64,000 nt of DNA. Source: Burkholderia sp. Bp9142 (GTDB lineage Bacteria > Pseudomonadota > Gammaproteobacteria > Burkholderiales > Burkholderiaceae). The stretch lies in contig NZ_QTPP01000037.1 of assembly GCF_003853415.1 (NCBI RefSeq), forward strand, positions 1-64,000, in the 5' to 3' direction. The position numbers and the translations under genes were made by a program. The notes under the pieces are model-generated. The model made no database searches, was not told the origin of the DNA, and saw only the letters and a program-made list of their open reading frames with translations. Below are positions 19,440 to 27,394 of this stretch, in pieces (positions within the stretch are counted from its first letter, which is position 1; every line of letters starts with the position of its first letter).

Positions 19440-20658
19440 CCGCGCGCCGGCCGGCGCGTTGCGCTGGGTGCTGTTCGCCGCGTGCGTCGCGCTGCCTGCG
19501 TGGCTGTGGCCGCAGGGCGCGGTGCTCGGCTATCTCGCGCAGACGGCCGCGCTCGTCGTGCTCGCGCTGTCGTACAACCTGCAGCTCGGCACGACGGGGC
19601 TGCTGTCGTTCGGCCATGCGGCCTTCGCGGGCCTCGGCGCGTTCGCCGCGGCGCACTGGTTCAATCATGTCGGCGGCCCGCTGCCGCTGTTGCCACTCGT
19701 CGGCGGCGTGGCCGGCGCGGGCCTCGGGTTCATGGCCGGGCTGCTCGCGACACGCCGCGCGGGCACCGTGTTCGCGATGATCACGCTCGGTCTCGGCGAA
19801 TGCGTCGCGGCGGCCGCGTGGAGCGTGCCCGCGTGGTTCGGCGGTCTCGGCGGCGTGCCGATCGACCGCGCGCGCGGCACGCCATGGGGCGGCTGGCAGT
19901 TCGGCGCGCCGGCGCAGGCTTACGCGGTGATCGCCGCATGGTGCATCGTGTCGGCGCTGGCGATGCACGCGCTGACGCGCACGCCGCTCGCGCGGCTCGC
20001 GAACGCGGTGCGCGACAACCCCGCGCGCGTCGCCGCGCTCGGCACCGAGCCGCGCCGCGTGCGGCTCGCGATGGTCACCTGCGCGTCGTTCTTCGCGGGC
20101 ATCGCGGGCACGCTGACGCTGATCGACGTCGAGATCGCGACGCCCGACAGCGTGTCGATGGCGCGTTCGGCGACCGTGCTGATCGCCGCGGTGATCGGCG
20201 GCACCGGCACGTTCTTCGGGCCGGCGGCCGGTGCGGTGGTGCTGACCGCGCTGAGCGTGGTCGTCGCGGGCGTGTCGCGTGCGTGGGCGCTGTATCTCGG
20301 CGTGCTGTTCGTCGCGGTCGTCGTCGCCGCGCCGCGCGGGATCGCCGGCATCGCGCAGACGCTCGCGCATGCGTTGCGCCGCGACGCGCCGGCTGCCGAG
20401 CGCTGGCGCATGCTGTGCGGCGTTGGCGCATGCGTGTTCTGGGGCGTCGCGATCGTCTGCGCGGCCGAGCTCGGCTATGCGTGGCGCTTCGCGCAGGACG
20501 ACGGCGCCGGCCTCGCGTTCGGCGCGTGGGGCATCGACGCCGATGCGCCGGCCGGCTGGGCCGTCGCCTGCTCGGCGGCCGGCATCGGCACGCTGCTGTG
20601 GGGCTGGCGCGCGCGGCTGATGAACCACGGGCACGGCAAGCGGGAGGACGGGCGATGA
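19432..20658 (+). CDS. LivM-type ABC importer permease
   Basis: A 408-residue partner permease. Family motifs are SYNLQLGTTGLLSFGHAAFAGLGAF near residues 45-65 (core LSFGHAAFAGLGAF), ALGTEPRRVRLAMV and the loop VIGGTGTFFGP. The ATG at 19432 overlaps the end of the LivH-type gene; a GTG at 19426 is an alternative. Beyond the usual LivM length it has an extra C-terminal stretch of about 100 residues with two more hydrophobic segments (GVGACVFWGVAIV and WAVACSAAGIGTLLWGW). Its stop overlaps the next ATG by four bases. Confidence 0.88.
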   Translation: MRSRAPAGALRWVLFAACVALPAWLWPQGAVLGYLAQTAALVVLALSYNLQLGTTGLLSFGHAAFAGLGAFAAAHWFNHVGGPLPLLPLVGGVAGAGLGFMAGLLATRRAGTVFAMITLGLGECVAAAAWSVPAWFGGLGGVPIDRARGTPWGGWQFGAPAQAYAVIAAWCIVSALAMHALTRTPLARLANAVRDNPARVAALGTEPRRVRLAMVTCASFFAGIAGTLTLIDVEIATPDSVSMARSATVLIAAVIGGTGTFFGPAAGAVVLTALSVVVAGVSRAWALYLGVLFVAVVVAAPRGIAGIAQTLAHALRRDAPAAERWRMLCGVGACVFWGVAIVCAAELGYAWRFAQDDGAGLAFGAWGIDADAPAGWAVACSAAGIGTLLWGWRARLMNHGHGKREDGR

Positions 20659-21404
20659 ACGGCAACGCGATCGCGCTCCACGGGATCGTGCAGCGCTTCG
20701 GCGCGCAAACCGTGCTCGACGGTATCGAGCTGAGCGTCCCGGCCGGCGAGCGTCACGCGCTGATCGGGCCGAACGGCGCGGGCAAGTCGACGCTGTTCGG
20801 CGTGATTGCCGGCGCGACGCGGCCGACGCGCGGGCGCGTCGTGCTGCACGGCGTCGAGCTGCGCGGGCGCGGGCCGGTCGTCGCGAGCCGGCTCGGCATC
20901 GGCCGCAGTTTCCAGCAGACGAGCGCGTTCGCGCGGCTCTCCGTGTTCGACAACCTTCGCTGCGCGGCGCTGCACGCGCCGGCCGAGCGGCGGCGCTGGT
21001 GGAACCGGCTGCGCGAATCGGCGTCGGTCGATCGCGCGGCTGCGCGCGTGCTGCACGACATCGGCCTCGATGCGCGGCGCGACACGCCGGCCGGCGAGCT
21101 CGGCTATGCGGAGCAGCGCGCGCTCGATCTCGGCATTGCGCTCGCGAGCGGCGCGCGCACGCTGCTGCTCGACGAACCGACGGCCGGCATGAGCCTTGAC
21201 CAGGCGGCGCGGATGATCGCGCTGATCCGCGCAACGACGCAGGGCCGCACGGTGCTGATGATCGAGCACGACATGGATGCGGTGTTCGGCTTCGCCGAGC
21301 GCATCACGGTGCTCGTGCGCGGCGCCGTGGTCGCAACCGGGGCGCCCGACGCGATCCGCGCGGACCCGGCCGTGCGCGCGGCCTATCTCGGCGAGGGGGC
21401 ATGA
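20655..21404 (+). CDS. LivG-type ABC importer ATPase
   Basis: A 249-residue cytoplasmic ATPase. Walker A is intact, GPNGAGKST at about residues 37-45. The Q-loop region is GIGRSFQQTSAF. The signature motif is unusual, LGYAEQR in place of LSYGEQR-type sequence. Walker B is LLLDEPTAGM and the switch His is in MIEHDM. It pairs with the LivF-type ATPase that overlaps it by four bases. With the altered partner ATPase (see next entry), this subunit probably supplies most of the ATP hydrolysis. Confidence 0.9.
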   Translation: MNGNAIALHGIVQRFGAQTVLDGIELSVPAGERHALIGPNGAGKSTLFGVIAGATRPTRGRVVLHGVELRGRGPVVASRLGIGRSFQQTSAFARLSVFDNLRCAALHAPAERRRWWNRLRESASVDRAAARVLHDIGLDARRDTPAGELGYAEQRALDLGIALASGARTLLLDEPTAGMSLDQAARMIALIRATTQGRTVLMIEHDMDAVFGFAERITVLVRGAVVATGAPDAIRADPAVRAAYLGEGA

Positions 21405-22105
21405 GCGCGCTGCTCGATATTCGCGGCCTGCGCGCGTGGTACGGGATGCAGCCCGTGCTCGACGGTGTCGATCTCGCGCTCGCGGCGGGCGAGACGCTCG
21501 CGCTGCTCGGCCGCAACGGCTCGGGCCGCTCGACGCTCGCGAAGGCCGTGATGGGGCTGGTGCGCACCGCGGGCTCGGTGCGCATCGCCGGTGCCGAATG
21601 CGCGGGTGCACGCACGTTCGAGATCGCGCGGCGCGGCGTGGCTTACGTCGCCGAAAGCCGCGACGTGTTTCCGCTGCTGAGCGTGCGCGACAACCTGCGG
21701 CTCGGGCTGCGCGGCGCGCGCGGCGCGGCCGAGCGCCCGGCGCTCGACCGGCTGCTCGCGCGCTTTCCGCTGCTGGCCGCGCGGGCCGACGTGAAGGCCG
21801 GCCGGCTGTCGGGCGGCGAGCAGCAGGTGCTCGCGCTGGTGCGCGCGCTGGCCGGCCGCCCGCGCGTGCTGATCGTCGACGAGCCGGCCGAAGGGCTCGC
21901 GCCGCTCGCGGTCGACGAAGTCGGCGCCTGCCTGGCCGCGCTGCAGGCCGACGGCGTCGCGATCCTGCTGATCGAGCAGCGGCTGCAGCTTGCGCCGCGG
22001 CTCGCGCGGCGCGTCGCGGTGATGGGGCGCGGTCGGATCGTCCATGACGGCGCGCTTGAAGGGCTCGGCGCCGACGTCGTCAGCGCATGGCTGAGTGCCG
22101 GCTGA
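21401..22105 (+). CDS. LivF-type ABC importer ATPase with altered Walker A
   Basis: A 234-residue cytoplasmic ATPase of the LivF type. Walker A reads GRNGSGRST, with Arg43 (codon cgc at 21527-21529) where nearly all ABC ATPases have the phosphate-binding Lys. The signature LSGGEQQ and Walker B VLIVDEPAEGLAP are normal for LivF. The Lys-to-Arg change usually cripples hydrolysis, so this half-site may be catalytically silent. It is the last gene of the operon. No periplasmic binding-protein gene lies beside the transporter in this window. Confidence 0.88.
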   Translation: MSALLDIRGLRAWYGMQPVLDGVDLALAAGETLALLGRNGSGRSTLAKAVMGLVRTAGSVRIAGAECAGARTFEIARRGVAYVAESRDVFPLLSVRDNLRLGLRGARGAAERPALDRLLARFPLLAARADVKAGRLSGGEQQVLALVRALAGRPRVLIVDEPAEGLAPLAVDEVGACLAALQADGVAILLIEQRLQLAPRLARRVAVMGRGRIVHDGALEGLGADVVSAWLSAG

Positions 22106-22267
22106 TCGCCTGCCCGCCGATTGTTCGGCAAACCCCGCCAGTCAATTCGTGTCGAGCCGCTTTATCGCCGTCGCGCGAACCGCCAAGATTGCCATCAAGG
22201 CCGGTGCGACGCGACAGGCGCGACCGGTACCCATCCATCGAAGGTCTTCCGACCGAGGAATGAAATC

Positions 22268-23014
22268 ATGAGCAAGCTGGCAGGCAAGGTGGCAATCGTC
22301 ACGGGCGGTTCCAAGGGGATCGGCGCCGCGATCGCGAAGGCGCTGGCCGTCGAAGGCGCGTCGGTCGTCGTCAACTATGCGAGCAGCAAGGCAGGCGCCG
22401 ACGCCGTCGTGAGCGCGATCGTCGAGGCGGGCGGCCGCGCGGTCGCGGTCGGCGGCGACGTGTCGAAGGCAGCGGATGCGCAACGCATCGTCGACACCGC
22501 GATCGAGACCTATGGCCGTCTCGACGTGCTGGTCAACAATTCCGGCGTGTACGAATTCGCGCCGATCGAGGCGATCACCGAGGAGCACTATCGCCGGCAG
22601 TTCGATACGAACGTGTTCGGCGTGCTGCTGACGACGCAGGCGGCCGTCAAGCATCTCGGCGAAGGCGCGAGCATCATCAACATCAGCTCGGTGGTGACGA
22701 GCATCACGCCACCCGCGAGCGCGGTGTACAGCGGCACCAAGGGCGCCGTCGACGCGATCACCGGCGTGCTCGCGCTCGAACTCGGCCCGCGCAAGATTCG
22801 CGTGAACGCAATCAACCCGGGGATGGTCGTGACCGAAGGCACGCACAGCGCGGGCATCATCGGTTCGGATCTCGACCGGCAGGTGCGCAGCGAGACGCCG
22901 CTCGGCCGCCTCGGCGAGCCGGACGACATCGCGTCGGTCGCCGTGTTCCTCGCATCCGACGATGCGCGCTGGCTGACCGGCGAGCGCCTCGTCGCGAGCG
23001 GCGGGCTGCACTGA
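22268..23014 (+). CDS. Short-chain dehydrogenase/reductase
   Basis: A 248-residue classical SDR, cytoplasmic NAD(P)-dependent oxidoreductase. The nucleotide motif is TGGSKGIG at residues 12-19, followed by NNSG near residue 88. The catalytic Ser is in ISSVV and the Tyr-x3-Lys in YSGTK at about 152-156. The start at 22268 has GAGGAA about ten bases upstream. The substrate is not evident. It is a monocistron between the ABC operon and a convergent UPF0303 gene. Confidence 0.9.
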   Translation: MSKLAGKVAIVTGGSKGIGAAIAKALAVEGASVVVNYASSKAGADAVVSAIVEAGGRAVAVGGDVSKAADAQRIVDTAIETYGRLDVLVNNSGVYEFAPIEAITEEHYRRQFDTNVFGVLLTTQAAVKHLGEGASIINISSVVTSITPPASAVYSGTKGAVDAITGVLALELGPRKIRVNAINPGMVVTEGTHSAGIIGSDLDRQVRSETPLGRLGEPDDIASVAVFLASDDARWLTGERLVASGGLH

Positions 23015-23036
23015 CCGAGCGAGTCGGCGCGCGCCG

Positions 23037-23531
23037 CTACGCGATCATCGCGAGCGCGCTCGCGCCCACATGCCAGCGCAGGCTCTCGACGACGAGCGCG
23101 TGATCGCGTTCGTCGTCGAGCCCCGCGATCGTCATCGCGCCGACGATTGCACCGCCGGCAAGCCGCAACGGCACGCCACCGCCGTCGAGCGCATAGTCGG
23201 CGTCCGACAAGCCCTGCGACTGCAACGACCAGCCGGCGCGGCGAAAGCGCGCGCCGACCTCGAGCGAACTGACGCCGAACCGGAACACCGTGTTCTGCCG
23301 GCGGCGGATCGCGTCGCTGTCGTCCGCGCGGCTGCCGTCGAGCGCGCAATAGAACAGCGGCGCGGCTTCACCGACGATGCCGACCGCGATCGGCAGCCCG
23401 CGGCGCGACGCGAGATTGACCGCGATGTCGCCGAGCCGGCGCGCGACGTCGGCATCGAAGTGCGGCAGCATCGGGGCCGACGCGGTATCGCCGAAGGGCG
23501 TGGGTGCAAAGCGCGGGAAGGGGATCGCCAT
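23037..23531 (-). CDS. UPF0303 / haem-degrading-domain (GlcG/HbpS-like) protein
   Basis: A 164-residue protein of the UPF0303 branch of the GlcG/HbpS fold. Typical segments are LASRRGLPIAVGIVGEAAPLFYCALDGS, FRFGVSSLEVG and GGGVPLRLAGGAIVGAMTIAGL. The start at 23531 has GGAG six bases upstream; an upstream in-frame ATG lacks a site. It is the next leftward gene after iolB, 86 bases on, so it may be the tail of the iol operon, but a metabolic role there is not known. Confidence 0.8.
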   Translation of the reverse strand: MAIPFPRFAPTPFGDTASAPMLPHFDADVARRLGDIAVNLASRRGLPIAVGIVGEAAPLFYCALDGSRADDSDAIRRRQNTVFRFGVSSLEVGARFRRAGWSLQSQGLSDADYALDGGGVPLRLAGGAIVGAMTIAGLDDERDHALVVESLRWHVGASALAMIA

Positions 23532-23617
23532 GGCAGCTCCGGGTCGTCGCAAGTCCGGCTCGGGCGCGCGCGTGCCGCGTCGCGCGCCGGCCGTCGATCG
23601 TTCAGCGCATCAACATG

Positions 23618-24436
23618 TCAGCGCTTGGGCGCCGCGTCGAGCATCCACTCGTGCGCGGGATCGTTCCTGAACGCCCATGCGCGGCTTGGCCCGGCCATCA
23701 CGTTCAGGTAGTACAGGTTGTAGCCGTGCGGCGCGACCACCGGGTGATAGCCGCGCGGCACCATCACGACGTCGTGGTTCTCGACCGCGCACGCTTCGTC
23801 GAGACTGCGATCGTCTGTATACACGCGCTGGAACGCGAAGCCCTGCGGCGGATCGATCCGGTGGTAATAGGTTTCCTCGAGCGACGTTTCGTCGGGCGCC
23901 GCGTCGCGATCGTGCTTGTGCGGCGGATAGCTGCTCGAATGGCTCGCGGGCGTGATGACTTCGACGACCAGCAGCCGGTCCGCGGCCGGGTTGTCGCCCA
24001 TCAGGATGTCGCACACGTAGCGCGTGTTGGTGCCTTGCCCGCGCACCGCGCGGCGCATCCGTTCGCCGTCGAGGCGCTGCACGCGCTTGTCGCCGCTCGC
24101 GTAGGGCGCGGTGCACAGCGCGACTTCCGCGTCGCGCGTCGCGACCAGCGTGACGGTCTTGCCGCCGGGCACGTACAGCGCGTCCGGCGACACCTCCTCG
24201 AACACGCTGTCGCGCTTGCCGAGCGCATCGTAGGTTTCGCCGTCGACTTGCGCGCGCAGCGTGCCCGTGAGCACGACGACGCACAGTTCGCGCGCGCCCG
24301 TGTCGAGCGTTTCGGTGTCGCCGGCCTTCAGGCGCAGCGCGCGAAAGCCGACGTGTTTCCAGCCGGCCGACTCGGGCGTCACGTTGCAGATCTCGCGGTC
24401 GGCCGATGCCTTGACCAGCAGGGGAGAAATCGTCAT
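23618..24436 (-). CDS. iolB: 5-deoxy-glucuronate isomerase
   Basis: A 272-residue cupin-type enzyme of the myo-inositol pathway. It isomerises 5-deoxy-D-glucuronate to 2-deoxy-5-keto-D-gluconate, the substrate of IolC. Conserved motifs are YVPGGKTVTLVA, the metal-binding HSSSYPPHKHD segment, and VMVPRGYHPVVAPHGYNLYYLNVMAG near the C-terminus (core PRGYHPVVAPHGY). It is the fourth gene of the leftward iolC-iolD-iolE-iolB operon, 43 bases after iolE. Length is the family norm. Confidence 0.96.
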   Translation of the reverse strand: MTISPLLVKASADREICNVTPESAGWKHVGFRALRLKAGDTETLDTGARELCVVVLTGTLRAQVDGETYDALGKRDSVFEEVSPDALYVPGGKTVTLVATRDAEVALCTAPYASGDKRVQRLDGERMRRAVRGQGTNTRYVCDILMGDNPAADRLLVVEVITPASHSSSYPPHKHDRDAAPDETSLEETYYHRIDPPQGFAFQRVYTDDRSLDEACAVENHDVVMVPRGYHPVVAPHGYNLYYLNVMAGPSRAWAFRNDPAHEWMLDAAPKR

Positions 24437-24479
24437 GGAGTGGGGCTCCGCAATGGGGTGACAGCGGGGGTGACAGGGC

Positions 24480-25409
24480 TCACGCGCTCAACCGGTCGAC
24501 GATCGCGCGCAGCGACTCGTAGCCCTTCTTCGCATACTGATAGCTCGGCGCGACGGCCGGATCCTGCTCGGCCTCGACGACGAGCCAGCCTTCGTAGCCG
24601 GCGTCCTTCAGCGTGCGCAGCGTCGCTTCGTAATCGAGCGCACCGTCGCCCGGTACCGTGAAGGTGCCGTTGATCACGCCGTTCAGGAAGCTCCAGCCGC
24701 CGTTGCGCGCCTGCGTGACGACCTGCGGGCGCACGTCCTTGCAGTGCACGTGCACGACGCGCGCCACATGCTTCCTCAGCAGTGCGACCGGATCGGCCGC
24801 GCCGCCGAAATACGCGTGGCCCGTGTCGAACAGCAGGAACACCTTCGCGGGATCGGTCAGCGCCATCAGCCGGTCGACGTCGTCCGGCGATTCGACGTAC
24901 GCGCCCATGTGGTGATGGTAGGCGAGCTTGATCCCGTAGGTCTCGAGCAGGTGCGCGCCGAACGCGTCGAGGCGTGCCGCGTAGCGCCGCCAGGATTCAT
25001 CGTCGACGAAGCGCGGCCGCTTCGCGACCGGCGTGTCGATGCTGCCCTGGATCGTGCCCGCGCATTCGCCGTACACCACGACCTTGACGTCGTTGACCTG
25101 CAGCTTCGTCATGTGCGCGCGGCAGCGCTCGATTTCGGCGGCGACCGCGTCGGCATCGCTCAGGCCCGGCTCGACTTCCGCGAGGAAACCCGAATACCAG
25201 CCCGACACGCACACGAGCCCGAACTCGGCGAGCTTCGCCTTCAGCTCGGGGCCCGTCTTCGGGAACTTGTTGCCGAGCTCGAAGCCCGCATAGCCGATCT
25301 CGGCGCCTTCCTTCAGCGCCGTCTCGAGCGGCGTCTCGCCGCCGAGCGACGGCAGGTCGTCGTTCATCCACGACAGGGGATTGATACCGATGCGAACGTT
25401 CCAGCTCAT
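24480..25409 (-). CDS. iolE: Inosose dehydratase (2-keto-myo-inositol dehydratase)
   Basis: A 309-residue TIM-barrel enzyme that removes water from 2-keto-myo-inositol to give the diketone used by IolD. The start at 25409 gives the standard MSWNVRIGINPLSWMNDD. Metal-binding and substrate segments include LAYHHHMGAYVES, LLFDTGHAYFGG, VHVHCKDVRP and WLVVEAEQDPA. It sits between iolD (55-base gap) and iolB in the leftward operon. Two other TIM-barrel relatives in the rightward operon (33320, 35364) are more distant. Confidence 0.96.
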   Translation of the reverse strand: MSWNVRIGINPLSWMNDDLPSLGGETPLETALKEGAEIGYAGFELGNKFPKTGPELKAKLAEFGLVCVSGWYSGFLAEVEPGLSDADAVAAEIERCRAHMTKLQVNDVKVVVYGECAGTIQGSIDTPVAKRPRFVDDESWRRYAARLDAFGAHLLETYGIKLAYHHHMGAYVESPDDVDRLMALTDPAKVFLLFDTGHAYFGGAADPVALLRKHVARVVHVHCKDVRPQVVTQARNGGWSFLNGVINGTFTVPGDGALDYEATLRTLKDAGYEGWLVVEAEQDPAVAPSYQYAKKGYESLRAIVDRLSA

Positions 25410-25464
25410 GACGTGTTTCCTTGGTTCGAATGTTGTACTCGCGGGGGCGGGGCGGGGAAACGAC

Positions 25465-27348
25465 TCAGCGCCGCTGCCGGGTTTTCTCGTCGAGATACGC
25501 CTGGTGCGCGCGTTCGACACCGGCGCGCGCGGATACCTGCGGCACCGCGACTTCCCACCACGCGCCGCCGTCCGCGGTCGTGCGTTCGTGCGTCGTGTCG
25601 ATCACGAGCACCTGGCTCGTCTTCGCCGCGCGCGCACGCTTCATTTCGCTGCGCAACTCGCTCACGTCGCGCACGTGCACGGCTTCGGCGCCCATCGCGC
25701 GCGCATGCATCGCGAAGTCGATCGTCGAGCGCTCGCCGCCTTCCGGCACGCAGTCGTCGAGCATGTTGTTGAAGCTCGCGCCGCCGCAATTGAGCTGCAG
25801 CCGCTCGATGCAGCCGTAGCCGCGGTTGTCGAGGATCACGACGATGATCTTGCGGCCGAGCATCACGGACGTCGCGAGCTCCGCGTTGAGCATCATGTAC
25901 GAGCCGTCGCCGACGATCACGATCACTTCGCGCTCGGGCCGCGCGAGCTTCGCGCCGAGGCCGCCCGCGACCTCGTAGCCCATGCACGAGTACGCATAGT
26001 CCATGTGATAGTTGCCCGGCACGCCGCTGCGCCACAGCTTGTGCAGCTCGGCGGGCAGCGTGCCGGCCGCGCACACGACGAGATCGTCGTGCGCGCTGTC
26101 GCGCCCCGCATCCGCCGCCGAGTCGCGCACCGCACCGATCACTTCCGCGTCGTACGGCAGCGTGTCCTTCGGGATGCGCGTGGTCAGCTCGGTCACGCGC
26201 GCATTCCACGCGGCGGCGTGGTCGCGGTTCGCGGCGGTCCACGCCGCATCCGCTTGCCAGCCCGCGAGCGCGGCCGACAACTGGCCGAGGCCCGTGCGCG
26301 CATCGGCGATCAGTTGCCGGCCGCGTTTCTTGCCCGCGTCGAACGGCTGCACGTTCAGGCTCAGCAGCGTCGCATTGCCGAACAGCGCATGCGAGCCGGT
26401 CGTGAAGTCCTGCAGGCGCGTGCCGACCGCGAACACCACGTCGGCCTGCGCGGCCGCGCGATTCGCGGCGGGCGAGCCCGTCACGCCGATCGAGCCGAGG
26501 TTCAGCGGGTGGTCCCACGCGAGGCTGCCCTTGCCGGCCTGCGATTCGGCGACCGGCACGCCGTGCGTGTCGGCGAACGCGCGCAGCGCGTCCCACGCCT
26601 GGCTGTACAGCACGCCGCCGCCGGCGACGATCAGCGGTTTTTTGGCGGCCTTCAGCACGTCGAGTGCATCGGCGAGTTCGAGCGCGTCGGCCGGCGGCCG
26701 GCGCATCCGGATCACCGGCGGCGCGAAGAAATCCTCGGGCCAGTCGTACGCGAAGGTCTGCACGTCCTGCGGCAGCGCGAGGCACACGGGGCCGCACTGC
26801 GCGGGGTCGGTCATCACCTGGATCGCGCGCGGCAGCGCGACGAGCAGCTGCTCGGGCGACGTGATCCGGTCGAAGTAGCGCGTCACCGGCCGGAAGCAGT
26901 CGTTCGCGCTGACGTCGCCCTGTTCGAAATCCTCGACCTGCTGCAGCACCGGGTCGGGCAGCCTCGATACGAACACGTCGCCGGGCAACAGCAACAACGG
27001 CAGCCGGCCGACGTGCGCGAGCGCGGCGGAGGTCAGCATGTTGGTCGCGCCGGGGCCGATGCTCGACGTCGCGGCCATCATCCGCTGGCGGAAATTCGCT
27101 TTCGCGAACGCGACGGCCGCATTGGCCATCCCTTGCTCGTTGTGCGCGCGCAGCGTCGGCAGCCGGTCTCGTTCGGCGTGCAGCGCCTCGCCGAGCCCGG
27201 CCACGTTGCCGTGGCCGAAGATCGCGAACACGCCGCCGCAGTACGGCAGGATCTCGGTGCGGCCGTCCGGCTGGACGACTTCGGCGCGCAGGGCGGCCAG
27301 GTAGCGCACGAGCGCCTGGCTGACGGTCAGTCTCACGGTGGTGGTCAT
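25465..27348 (-). CDS. iolD: 3D-(3,5/4)-trihydroxycyclohexane-1,2-dione hydrolase
   Basis: A 627-residue thiamine-diphosphate enzyme that opens the inositol ring, giving 5-deoxy-D-glucuronate. The N-terminal ThDP-enzyme domain includes the glutamate in LRAHNEQGMANAAVA. The C-terminal cofactor motif starts at GDGSYMMLNAELATS and ends with ILDNRGYGCI. The start at 27348 (MTTTVRLTVSQALVRYL) is the family start. It is the second gene of the leftward operon, 46 bases after iolC. Confidence 0.96.
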   Translation of the reverse strand: MTTTVRLTVSQALVRYLAALRAEVVQPDGRTEILPYCGGVFAIFGHGNVAGLGEALHAERDRLPTLRAHNEQGMANAAVAFAKANFRQRMMAATSSIGPGATNMLTSAALAHVGRLPLLLLPGDVFVSRLPDPVLQQVEDFEQGDVSANDCFRPVTRYFDRITSPEQLLVALPRAIQVMTDPAQCGPVCLALPQDVQTFAYDWPEDFFAPPVIRMRRPPADALELADALDVLKAAKKPLIVAGGGVLYSQAWDALRAFADTHGVPVAESQAGKGSLAWDHPLNLGSIGVTGSPAANRAAAQADVVFAVGTRLQDFTTGSHALFGNATLLSLNVQPFDAGKKRGRQLIADARTGLGQLSAALAGWQADAAWTAANRDHAAAWNARVTELTTRIPKDTLPYDAEVIGAVRDSAADAGRDSAHDDLVVCAAGTLPAELHKLWRSGVPGNYHMDYAYSCMGYEVAGGLGAKLARPEREVIVIVGDGSYMMLNAELATSVMLGRKIIVVILDNRGYGCIERLQLNCGGASFNNMLDDCVPEGGERSTIDFAMHARAMGAEAVHVRDVSELRSEMKRARAAKTSQVLVIDTTHERTTADGGAWWEVAVPQVSARAGVERAHQAYLDEKTRQRR

Positions 27349-27394
27349 CGTCTGTCGATCATGAAGAGTCGGGTGGTCATCACAGGCGCGGGCA

